Assembly: GCF_040115645.1 (NCBI RefSeq)
Contig: NC_089564.1
Location: 2,046,001-2,110,000 of the forward strand
Length of the DNA: 64,000 nt
Direction: 5' to 3'
Source: Euwallacea fornicatus
Lineage: Eukaryota; Arthropoda; Insecta; Coleoptera; Curculionidae
Part shown: in pieces, positions 25,110 to 35,315 of the stretch
Position numbering within the stretch: the stretch's first letter is position 1
Layout of the letters: every line of letters begins with the position of its first letter
Notes under the pieces: generated by a model
Databases searched by the model: none
What the model was told of the DNA's origin: nothing
What the model saw: the letters and a program-made list of their open reading frames with translations, nothing else
Program-made: the position numbers and the translations under genes

Positions 25110-27407
25110 TCGGCTGACCTTAATAGTCAGTAAAACGACGAGAAAACTCTTGACAATTAAGTATCAAATTACGGTCCGGAAAAGGAGCCCCCTAACGGGA
25201 TAATAATTTTTGAAAATGTTTCAGTGAAAAAATATAAGAGAAATGATCTTCTCCTCAAAAAGTGTTTATGTCGGGCTGCAAAGAAATATTTTCCATTATG
25301 AAATAAGAGGCCTTGCCAGGATAGCAAGATAAATTTCGACAAGTAGGTATCTCCTTTCTTTATTGCACTTTTAATACTCACGATCTTTGCACCCTCGCTG
25401 TTAGATACAAAGTTACAAATGAATATTTTTCCATCGACATATAAACAGTTCGAAAAGTTCCCTATTGTGAAGCTTTCCCAGCTTTCTACAGACATAAGCG
25501 TTTTAATATACCCTATTACGAACTGAATGGAAATGGTTAAACTCATAGCTTTCGATCACTCTACATGTCAGCAATTATAAGTGGACAATCACAAATCATC
25601 AATATCAAGCTGCAACGCACCAGTAATTACGTGATAATGATCGACATATGCTCTTGAACTCATAAACTCCATGCATCGGATCTAAAGCAATTAACGTTTT
25701 TTTTCCGAAGTTTTCGGTACTTGAAGGACGTCTAAATATTTCAATTAAACGCCAAACAGGCTGCACTATGTGAAAACGACGAGGGCACTTTCATGTGAAA
25801 ACTTTAGAGGAAAATTACCATTTTTCAAACGAACTTAGTCCTTCATTATTAAAGTGCATACACTGGAGCTCAACTGAACATAATTTCCACCCTTTTGGTT
25901 GCATTGTAATTGCTGAAAAATTTAATAAAATTCCAATTTGTGACAAAGGTAAAGCCAAGGACTTCAAAGGTTTCTTGCCGCGCGGTTCATATAGCGTAGC
26001 GAACAGGTTTTTAGTGTCTGAAATATAAAATTACTTTCAGGAAAGATCAAAAGAAAATTGCGAAATTTTCTTATTTGCTATTTGAGTGAACGGGAAATGT
26101 AAATTTTATGGAAAGTCTTCTGTAAGAGCATTTTAATCTTTGTATCATATTTTTCATAAATTTTCGTCTTAAGCAACAATTCTGGGATACAGAACTAAGA
26201 CGGAGATTCGAAACTGCAAGATCAAAATTGTTGAAAATGCGGCAAGGAGGGGGGTAAAAGGCCTGACCCGGGGAGGTGTCAATAAGGCAATTGCTGCTTT
26301 TTAAATGAGTAGTAGAAGAGGTAAAAATCTCGAGTTTCTAAAACAAACACGCAGTGCATTTTGAGAAGCACGAAGAGTATTAATTAAGAAAGTTTCAATT
26401 TAGTTCGAAATTAACCTAATTACCCCCTTTTCCTTACATATGTCTGTGGCTACTAGAGGCAATTCATTAATAGCTAGAGCTTCTTTAATTAATTTGAATT
26501 ATGAAGTTATATTAAAGACAATAACTATAGCATCAAGACGAAAGCGGAATTTTTCAAAACGGTACGTTCGTAATGGCCTTACAGTTTCATCTAATCTAAG
26601 TGGGTATAGGGTCTATCCAGCTTTTAAGCTTTCTATGGGATATAGCAAATGTAGTAATTATAAAATTCAAATTACAACAACGTGAATGTAATAATAGCAA
26701 CGTAAGGTCCAAATGATTGAAGTGTGTGCAGAAATTTGAAGTTGCAATTGGGCCTAGGTTCAGTACCAATTTACATCCGATGCTAACTACGTATGGGTGT
26801 AATTTGACGCAAAACAATGAAATTTCTAGTAATACACCGCTTGAAAGCACATGGGGCTTTACAGAATCGTTACGGAGATACGGGGTGAAAAATTTTTATT
26901 AAACAAAAACGAATTTTTAAATTTCTGTTAAAACGCATGAGATATTTTAATGAACTTGCGCATGCGTTAAAATTAAATACACACATTTTACAGGAAAGAA
27001 AATGTTTTGGTTTCCCCAGTGGCGGAGACAGACGCGACCGGATATTTCTAATGAGTAAATAGCGCCATCGGCTTTTCGGAAAACGCAAATCCAAAGAAAA
27101 GATCAAAAGAGCTTTTTTCTAGTATGCTTAAACGAATATTTAAAAAATATATTTTTCGGTTTCGATAAAAGCAGGTGGCGAACCACGAAAACTAAATCGC
27201 TCCATATCTTCGGAGGAATGCTGCAAAGGCCTATTGTTTAACCGAGTGTTAAATTACACTGAAATTGAAATCGTCGGGTGTTTTACGTAATATTTCGTGC
27301 TCGAAAATTTATTATCAATTTCATATTTTCAAATGCGGTTCAGAATCTTCCGTAGTGGTTCGAGGATACATGGTTTGAATTTAGTCATATATCCAATCTA
27401 TTCTGTA
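25110..27407. other. No gene recognised
   Basis: The frame at 25169-25546 (minus, 125 residues) and the opposing plus-strand frames over the same bases are unassignable. The rest is AT-rich intergenic-like sequence. Confidence 0.35.
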
Positions 27408-27921
27408 CAGAGTATCGCAAATTTCTAGGCCAAACCGATAACCGCGGGTTCGTTAAGCGAAAATAATTAGATTTGGCTCATGCGACTTTTTTTCTTTCGC
27501 GCTTTATGCTCACTATGCAGACCGTTGAAGTTGTCGAACAAATGACGTTGTTGAAAAGGGGCGTTTCTTGACGTATTGTAATGAAATGTTGCAGTGATGC
27601 ACAGTTCAATAAGGCGCATTTTCCCCCTAATTAGGGTTAAAAAATTTGAAACTACAGTGGAGGAAATGGGGGGTGATGGACACGTCCCCGGCACGAATTT
27701 TCTTTGCGCCCGCCAATGGCGAACGCGTTTAACTTTTTAAACTAAATGTTTCTTTGCCTTAATTTTTTCATTCTCGAAAAATTAGAATTTGCCGCTTAGT
27801 TCAGAAGATATTCCAGAATATTGCCTCTCACTACGTAGCATGTATTTTTCGTTTATTTCGGGAACGTATCTTTAAAGATACAATGTACTGTTAAATGACT
27901 ATCTCAAATATCATATTGTGA

Positions 27922-28704
27922 GTGAAACAAATCTTTCCCTCCGTGGGATGGGCAGTCACGAGCGCGCGAGACCTGGTGGCAAGCTCTAGTCTTCCAGAAA
28001 TGTGCGGCATCTATACTGGTGAATTGTTCGCTATCTATAGAGCGGTGAAAGTGTTGAACGGAGACAACAGAACATTTGCTATCTGTTCGGACTCACTAGG
28101 TGCAATACGAGCAATCAAGGACCCTTACAGCACTAATCCTCTAATCCAAAACATCCAAGACGACATCCACACCTTATCTACCAACCACTGCAAGATCCAC
28201 TTGGTATGGATCCCATCACACATTGGAATAGCAGGTAACGAATTTGCGGACTCGAGTGCGGGAAATGCGGCCCGTTCAGGGGTCATAGAGCAACATTTTT
28301 ACCTACCGAAGGATGTAAGCAAATATTTTAAAGCATCTATTGAAGGTAAGTGGCAAAATCTCTGGAATCTATCCAACACGAAACTGTCACGAATTGAACC
28401 GTCTCTGCTCCCATCTAAACAACTTCAACTGAACAGAAAGTACGCCGTGGCCATAAGAAGACTAAGGATAGGACATACAAGACTAACTCATGGTCATCTA
28501 ATGGAAAGGACATCTCCGCCAAAATGTGATAGGAGCAGTGTCTTGATGACAGTCGACCATATCGTCACAAAGTGTCCAGTGTGTAGTGCCAATAGGACCT
28601 CCTTCCAAATTAAAGATGAACTGCACAAGAACTTGCACTCCACAGTGGATCAGAGAACAACCATAGAATTCCTGAAGTCAATCGATCTTTTTAACTCCAT
28701 CTAA
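27922..28704 (+). CDS. I-clade LINE ORF2 C-terminus: RNase H domain plus tail (partial)
   Basis: The reading frame enters from flanking DNA, and the LINE part begins near 27942. The RNase H fold is visible: GELFAIYRAV with the conserved Glu, CSDSLGAI with Asp, LVWIPSHIGIAGNEFADSSA with the His and the last Asp. The first conserved Asp is lost through 5' truncation. The C-terminal part contains a Cys/His cluster (VDHIVTKCPVC). RNase H normally removes RNA from the RNA/cDNA hybrid during retrotransposition. The frame is open to TAA at 28702-28704, so the insertion is fairly recent, but this fragment lacks the endonuclease and reverse transcriptase and cannot act alone. Confidence 0.88.
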   Translation: MKQIFPSVGWAVTSARDLVASSSLPEMCGIYTGELFAIYRAVKVLNGDNRTFAICSDSLGAIRAIKDPYSTNPLIQNIQDDIHTLSTNHCKIHLVWIPSHIGIAGNEFADSSAGNAARSGVIEQHFYLPKDVSKYFKASIEGKWQNLWNLSNTKLSRIEPSLLPSKQLQLNRKYAVAIRRLRIGHTRLTHGHLMERTSPPKCDRSSVLMTVDHIVTKCPVCSANRTSFQIKDELHKNLHSTVDQRTTIEFLKSIDLFNSI

Positions 28705-28821
28705 ACGTAATCTTTATGTTTACTTGAAATATACCTGTACTAAAAACGTTTTGTAAACCGTATGTTGAGTGCCAATAACCTAAGTAGTTGAGGCACTATA
28801 ATCTGAATAATAATTTTTAAA
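27942..28821 (+). mobile_element. 5'-truncated I-clade LINE with 13-bp target duplication
   Basis: The 13-bp repeat AAATCTTTCCCTC occurs at 27929-27941 and 28822-28834. The 3' end reads GTGCCAATAACCTAAGTAG, TTGAGGCAC and then GAATAATAAT, as expected for I-clade tails with short TAA-type repeats. The element starts inside the RNase H domain. Fresh insertion into the 27408-30883 element. Confidence 0.85.
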
Positions 28822-29084
28822 AAATCTTTCCCTCAATATTTCTTCTAGATATTACGCAAAATGAGTTGCTTGACCAAAAGGACGGCGATTTTGGAAACTT
28901 AAAAAGAAATGATGATATTAGAACTAAATTCATTGATGAATCTAAAGTAAACGTTCAACATAACTGCCCCCTTTTTAAGAGCATGCGCGAGCCGTTTTCA
29001 GTACAGAGATACAGAAAATGCGAATAATTTAAGGTTCACTTTAAATTGTTCTGCTCCGTCTATGCTTATTTCTCGGAAATGCTG

Positions 29085-29560
29085 TTCATTTAGTATCAAA
29101 AACATGCAAACGAAATCTTTCATCGATCCCTAAAAATAACACTCTAGTGGATTAAGGTCGGAAGAACCAGGTGGCAACTGAATAGGTGTTTGTTCCCGGC
29201 CAATCCGGCGATTGTTTAAGACCACGGTTGGATGGTTCCGAACATTCGGACCGTAATACGATGGACCACTATTTAGCTGAAATCACATATTTTGGCCCAC
29301 ATCTAAAGGCAAATCGTCAAGTGAATATTTGAACGAATATCTAACGAAAAAATTATTCAGCATGTGAACGCGAAGGCAAGAAAAGCAGACCTAAGAGGAA
29401 ATTGTCAACCAATTCTGCTCATACGTTTAAGCGAAAATTTACTTGACGACCTCCGTAGTTTTTGGATCATCTTCTGCTCATACGAGGGTATTATGAACAT
29501 TCGTAAGCCCATTACGCGTAAATGTGGCTTTATCCAAAATTGAAAGAATCTAAGGTATCT
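29085..29560 (-). pseudogene. DD41D-type transposase pseudogene
   Basis: On the minus strand: KATFTRNGLTNVHNTLV-stop-AEDDPK (first catalytic region, near 29500), then PNVRNHPTVVLNNRRIGREQ (near 29220), and QLPPGSSDLNPLECYF (near 29140), where Glu replaces the third catalytic Asp. Many stops fall between. It is the transposase of the surrounding long-TIR element and lies in the orientation expected for it. The region of the second catalytic Asp is no longer readable. Confidence 0.75.
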
Positions 29561-30037
29561 GACGTCACGATTATTTTGCTGGCAAAGCCAATTGCTAAGA
29601 GTAATTCTTATTAGAGGATCTGGTGGTAGAAGCGCACTTTCTGAACACGATATGGATATAATAAATTTTGTTCTAAGACTTTAAGTATGAACATGCGCAT
29701 CTTCGATAATCCCGTTTATTTATGTGGCGATTAGTCAAGTACTTCTGCCCGAGTTCACTTCCGCTATTTAAAGAATACGATCTTCTTGATTTGGCCATAG
29801 CTTGCGAGATAGTCCGCCCTGTCCTGCCTTCCGTTTCTCAAATTCTCCCGATCCCCTCAAAGGAACAACCAAATTGGAGAAGCGATCTCTTTTTTATTGT
29901 GGTTCTGAATAGGAAACGTATCTGCATAGCATCTATCAGCTAAGCTACCATTAGAATTGCATTTTCCTATAAATGGTGCAAACCGTCAACCGCGATGTCA
30001 AAAATCATTACTCTTGCTGATTTTATTATGTTAGCTA

Positions 30038-30428
30038 TACAGGGTTGCTCATAAGTGCGTCAAAGTGCGATATCCTAGTAAATATAAGTTTTGGAAGGAA
30101 ATTTGTCTTAGTAAAGTTTTTGGGGACTAAAAGGCACGTGCTTTTAAATTATTTTCAAATGTACAGGGTCTGTCATAAAAGTGTGGTAGTACCAAATTGT
30201 GTTTTTTTAAATGGAACCCCCCAATTTTTTTGCAATTTTCGGATTTATCGTCAAATTTTAAGGCTAGTTTATGAAATAGGTCTTATATAAAAAAATTACC
30301 ATTTTCGATGTATTTGTGAAAATTATTATTTTTTTTTATTCCCCAAAAACTTTACTAACACAAATTTCCTCCCAAAACTTATATTTACTTAGACATCGCA
30401 CTTTGACGCACTAATGAGCGACCCTGTG
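30038..30428. mobile_element. 391-bp TIR element (MITE)
   Basis: Inverted arms of about 95 bp (30038-30133 and 30334-30428) start TACAGGGTTGCTCAT and TACACAGGGTCGCTCAT-like on the two sides and share CAAAGTGCGAT and AAATATAAGTTTTGG. TA flanks at 30036-30037 and 30429-30430. Within it, a second tip-like sequence TACAGGGTCTGTCAT starts at 30162, a relic of another element. No coding content. Confidence 0.85.
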
Positions 30429-30592
30429 TAATTAAGAGCACATCGGTTATTATGGGAAATGATAGAAATTCTTCTCCATTTGCCGTTCGAGTTGGTAAAA
30501 TTAGTGAATAAAAATAGTATAGAGTGAAAAACTATAAATTTATTTGCAAATAAGATGAAAAGTTACTCTGGAAATATGTTCGAAGGTGTTGC

Positions 30593-30617
30593 GGGCGGGG
30601 CGGGGAGGGGAGGGGGG
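30593..30617 (+). repeat. G-rich run with quadruplex potential
   Basis: Five G runs of three to six separated by single bases. It lies at the inner edge of the right TIR of the 27408-30883 element. The left arm has only a GGGGGG there. Confidence 0.8.
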
Positions 30618-30883
30618 ACGTGTCCATGACCCTCGATTTTCTCCACTCTTTAGTCTCAAACTTTTTTAACCCAAAATTATGGAAAAAATGCGCCTTATCG
30701 AGCTATGCATCTCTGCTTCATTAAAATATGTCAGGAAACAGCGAAGTTATTAACAACATAATTTTGTTCCACGCTCTGCTTGGTGAGCATAAAGCGCCAA
30801 AAAAGACCGCATAAGGGAAGTCCAATTATTTTCGCCCAAGCAATCTGTGGTCAGCAATTAGCCTACTAACTCACAACATCCTG

Positions 30884-31509
30884 TATATTACACAATACAT
30901 TTTACGGCCAGTATCTCTTAGTCCATCGTCAGTAGTTTAAATTTTTATTACATTCGCATCTGAACTTTCAAAATAGTGTGTCAGAAAACTTTGCCCTGTT
31001 CGCTTTTCTAATTTACTAGAGCTACAGCGGTCTAAAACTTAAAATAACATTTGCAAACTTTCTTAAATTATTAACGCTCGAGTTTAAAAAAAAAATTTTT
31101 TTCGGACGAGTTTCCATCCACTTTTAGTGACTTAAATTGACTTTGTTAGATTTAAAATTAAAAAAAGGTTTTTCGTGTTTAGATTTTCTCTTATTTTAAA
31201 CGAATTACGCGGGTACGCGCTGCTGCTCGTTCGCGGTCAGCTTTGTAAAATTGTCATTCGTCGGTGACTGAAGTAAGGAATTGCAGAGCATTTCACTAAA
31301 GGTCCGCAATGACGTCCCACAATTCTCAATTAAGCATTAGTTTAAATTTTTCAATTTTTTTCCCCTGAGTCCTGGAGAAGACCATGAATTTTTCACTAAA
31401 ACGTTTACAAGAATTCTCGCCCGAGCCCTTTAGCGGAGGATAAATATTATTCTCAGTTAGTTTTAATTCAGGAAAGTGTCAATTCCACCGGTCCAACAAC
31501 CCCCGCTGA
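30884..31509. other. No gene recognised
   Basis: AT-rich, with no motif or repeat that I can assign. Confidence 0.4.
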
Positions 31510-31985
31510 TGTAACCGCTCCGAGGAAACGATAATCGAATCTGATTACAACGTCGCAGATAGGAAATCTATTAGACCATCGTTCCTACTTCAGGTTCTCC
31601 TCGGGCTCAATTTCTTCGTGCTCGATACCACTTCTTAATTTGCAGACAGTCCTGATAAATAGTGGTAAACTCGAGGATGACGTATTATAAATGTGTCTTA
31701 GAAACTAATTAAGGGGCCGGAGAATGAAATTTAATCAGCTCAATTAATGACCAGCCGGAACTAAACAACTGAAAACTTACTGCAGTGTATTTGCTATTTT
31801 ATTTCCAGCTGTACAGTTTCAATTATTGTTCTTCTCGCGACCCTCATCACTCTGAAACCATTGATACCCACTTATGGCACACTGAATGGATCCTTTACGT
31901 AAGTCTTTTTTGTCCGTTTAAGGATGCCCAATTCATTTTTATTCTACGTCCTCAATATCGAGAATCCAATTATTCCTTCAATACC
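31510..31985 (+). repeat. Inverted duplication, left arm (unknown element)
   Basis: This arm matches 34155-34655 in inverse orientation over about 480 bp. Similarity peaks over 47 bp (about 31842-31888, starting CCCTCATCACTCTGAAACC), where only two bases differ. One frame stays open in both copies and gives alike peptides (YFQLYSFNYCSSRDPHHSET here and YFQIYGFRYSCSPNPHHSET there). I cannot name the source. It could be the TIRs of an unknown element or an inverted copy of a host exon. Confidence 0.7.
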
Positions 31986-33712
31986 ATTACCCTTATCTGT
32001 GCGTCTCTTGTCGGGTCGTTATAAATTATTCCTCGACCATCGGGGATATCTGCATGCATCCCACTTTATTTTCTTGGCGATAGGGACGGCGGCCATGGGT
32101 TTTATTGCCGAACTAATTAAAACGCCACAAAGGAAGATAATTATTACGAAAATAATCAGATAAATCTATAAGATCGCACAAAGCTTTCAGAGAAATGGAT
32201 TGTTGTGTTAGTAATATCCGGGCATGTTTCCAGGCAATGAAATCCACATCAAAAGGCGCTATTACAATGGCTTTGTCCCGCTGGCAAAGCCTTTATTACT
32301 ATTGATAAATCTCATTTTAAATCGGAATCTTAATATCAATTTTCGCATGTGTTTCCTGCGAAAAACTAACTTTTTCAATAAAAAAAAAGGGGGAAACCCG
32401 TAACCTCGCCGACTAACGGGATTTCTTTTGAAAAGTTTGGGATGTCCCAGAACAACCCGAAAACCCACCTTAGAGGAGCAATAGGAAGTTCACAGAGATC
32501 ACAAAAAATTTAACCGAAATCCACAACTTAATCCCGAATTTTTTTTTATCGAACTCGATTAAACTTCACTTCGCGTATTCTCCCAGTGACCGAGACGTTG
32601 CAACTCCCGCCGCAGCCCGAATCTCCCACATCCAAAGCGCTACTGGCTCCGGATGGATTTCAATGGAGCCTCCACGTCGGTTTCAAAGCGCAGGAGATGT
32701 GCTGCTGGAGAATGTGTTTACTTCTGCATGTTCCCCGATGTTCAGTCCGCAAAAAGGGACAAAAAAGTTAATCGTTACAGTCCCACTGGGGTAACAAGAA
32801 TAAAGGTGCAACAGCGGAAAACTTCATTTGCACTGCCTTTATCTGCAGCGCTGGTTCCAGCTGCATCCTGTAGCATGGTAAATGAAATCTGCCGTCGAGG
32901 CTTGCAGGATTAAATTTTACTTGCCATTTTCAAGGTTTCAAAGAAGCTTTGCAGTTAATTAAGCCACATAAGGTTTCCGGCGAAACATGCTCGCTGGGAC
33001 ATGTTCAGTCTTCCCTTTCAATTGCTAATCTCCTGCAATAACACTCGCTAATAGGCCAAGTTAATTGGTTATGTTTAGGTGTTTATTGTTACAAATGCCT
33101 CCCGATTCGTCATTCGATAATATTTACGTTAAGTGCAAAGACATTCCTCCTCCATAACAGAACGTAAGATAATAGTGGTTAGACTGGAGATAACAAAGGT
33201 TACACATGGGGTATTATTTAATGTGTCGTAATTTAAGACCCCACTGGCTGTTAAGGGGGTTGAATGTGACTTAACTATATTCATAATCGGAATTTATATA
33301 ACTTGATGTTAAATAAGGGGAAGCGTTTTGTTTTCCCTTATTGTCTTCTATTAAATATGTATGAGAGACCTATAAGGCGCATTTTATACAGTAAATAAAT
33401 CGAAAACTTATATCAAAAACGTGATCTGCTTTCCTCGAGAAAGCCGATTACAGCAGGCCTACGAACACCTTCAATCTTACTTCTTTCGTTTCTTTCGTAT
33501 TGGAGGCAAATCTGTCACCATCCTTAGCGCCGAGAAAGTAATGGCAGAAAAATGAAAATAATTTTTCATTCTTTCAAGGCAGTTTATAAGGCAACTTTGG
33601 TTTTCGTCAGTGCCCTTTTTTAAGATTCTAGATATCCTGCTAATAAAAAACTTCTCACTTCCCAAAAGGAATTTTACATGTGGTTGAGTTTCGCCATGGC
33701 GAACGTACCATA
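31986..33712. other. Spacer of the inverted duplication; no gene recognised
   Basis: The block 32560-32900 is GC-richer and open in two frames (32586-32771 and 32653-32913) but shows no domain. The minus-strand frame 33477-33725 ends at a TE tip and is probably chance. Confidence 0.35.
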
Positions 33713-33880
33713 TAGGGTGTCCCATTAATGTGGGCCTCTATCCAGATCTTGAGTGCTGCGACTGGAAAAAGTTGAAATATGGGTATCGTACTGAAGTGAA
33801 GAAGTCTATTGGTTAAAAGTATTTGCTTGAAACTACCACTTCTGGTTAGACCGGAACTGAATGTCGATTCGCTTAATTTA
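33713..33880 (+). mobile_element. Solo TIR fragment related to the 9423-10689 family
   Basis: It begins ATAGGGTGTCCCATTAATG, and 120 bp further in it carries CTTCTGGTTAGACCGGAAC (33840-33858), a diverged form of the palindrome seen in both arms of the fold-back at 9423-10689. I find no partner end. Confidence 0.45.
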
Positions 33881-34154
33881 GGTGGAGCGCTCTATAGATC
33901 ACATTAAATCTCGATTCCGCGGAACGCTATGAACGTCTCTCGTTTAGAATGTTCTACTTTTTCCGTATTCACTTCCCTTCCCTTTTGTCTTTGTGAATTT
34001 TCAACGTAGCGTGTTTTACCCCAAAAACCTAACCTTTGGTTTATTTCCTAATCGTCTGAGTTGGCCTGATATTCCTGCTACGTGCGGTATACAAAAGAAA
34101 ATGAGGGAGCACAGAGTCTTTTACGTATTAAACTTCTAATCATTTTTTAGCAAA

Positions 34155-34655
34155 ATTGAAAGATACAAGTTTGAAATAATTGGACTCTCGACATTAAGGG
34201 CGTAGAACAAATGTGCGTTGGAATTCTATAAACGGACGCAAAACCCTTATCTGAAGGGAACATTCAGCGTGCCACAAGTGGGTATCAATGGTTTCAGAGT
34301 GATGAGGGTTAGGAGAGCAAGAATATCTGAAACCGTATATTTGAAAATAATACATCAAATACTCGGCAATAAGTTTTCGGTTGTTTAGTCCTGGCTGATC
34401 GTTAATTGAGCTGACAAATTTTCATTCTCCGGGTCCTTAATTAGTTTCTAAGACACATTTATAACGGGTCGTCCTCGAATTTACCGCTGTTTAATCAAGA
34501 CCGTGTTTGCAAATTAAAAAGGAGTCTCGAGCATGAAGCCAGGAAGCCCTAGATGAATATGAAGAAGGAACGGTAGTCTAGTACAGTTCTTGTCTCCGAC
34601 ATTATATTCAGATATTCAGCTTCGATGATCGCCCTTTCGAGACGGTTACGATTTT
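34155..34655 (-). repeat. Inverted duplication, right arm
   Basis: Inverse copy of 31510-31985. Its frame is open from about 34410 down to a TAA near 34207 and includes PHHSETIDTHLWHAECSL. Splice-site-like bases visible in the left arm are changed here. Confidence 0.7.
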
Positions 34656-34664
34656 TAAATAACT

Positions 34665-35165
34665 TATAAATCAGTAGGTATTTTATTTTTTTTGCGCTTG
34701 GAGTTATAATTTAAATGCTCTGCGTGAGTTGGTTTATGATCCAGACTTTTCTTTCCAGTTAAAATCGTGGAAAAAGTTCATCATTCGTATATCTCCACTA
34801 CACTAAAGGTTTAAAATTATAATTGTAACAAATCGGATTCAAAATTTTCGACGAAGAAATTACTTAGTGCGAGAGCCAATGGAGATCCCATTGCAGGACC
34901 AGCATCCTGCTGATAATATTTATTCTGATATTAAAAATAAATCGTTTTCGCACAGAGCATTAGTAACTCTATAGTAGATTTTATGTTTTAATTCAATACG
35001 CTCTCCAAGATTGACGTCGTTTTCAAGTTTATTCTTAACGAAGGAATTTTTTAGTTGTAAATGTTGACAAATAGTTAAAATTGGAAGTCCCCAATACTTC
35101 AGAGAGTTTTCAGAAATTTTTTCGAACCTCTTGAGGTGATGTTTGCTGCTCTCATCCTCCATCCT
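34665..35165 (-). pseudogene. Penelope-like element reverse transcriptase remnant
   Basis: In order on the minus strand: KNKLENDVNLGERIELKHKI (near 35020), then after a frameshift KYYQQDAGPAMGSPLALALS and NFFVENFE (near 34890), a degraded catalytic box RYTND where Penelope-type enzymes have YVDD (34780-34794), and KPTHAEHLNYN (near 34700). These blocks and their order match Penelope-like reverse transcriptases, which in their family use the two Asp of YVDD for DNA synthesis. Here the first Asp is replaced, and a stretch between the catalytic box and the KPTH block seems deleted. No GIY-YIG endonuclease part is recognisable. Confidence 0.8.
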
Positions 35166-35315
35166 TTCTTCCTTTTATATTAGTCCTGGGCTCGCCTACT
35201 GAGGCGCTAGAACCTCAAAAATAATCTTTAAAGAATATTAATTTCGATTGATTTTCAAAACCATGCAAAAACTTTTTTTTTAATAAAAGATATAATGGAT
35301 AATCCATGTTAAATA

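Larger units (their letters stand above)
27408..30883 (-). mobile_element. DD41D-type element with ~290-bp TIRs, split by a LINE and a MITE
   Basis: The left arm (27408-27700) and right arm (about 30590-30883) are inverted copies that share GCGAAAATAATT, GCGCTTTATGCTCAC, ATAAGGCGCATTTT and GGACACGTCCC blocks. The tips are CAGAG/CAGGA and TA flanks both sides (27406-27407 and 30884-30885). Inside lie a transposase pseudogene on the minus strand, an I-clade LINE with its own target duplication, and a 391-bp TIR element. Without the two inserts it would be about 2.2 kb. Confidence 0.72.

Noticed and set aside
32579..32913. GC-rich open frames that might be a host exon
   Set aside because: Two frames are open, there is no domain and no convincing splice sites. 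Left as unassigned spacer.
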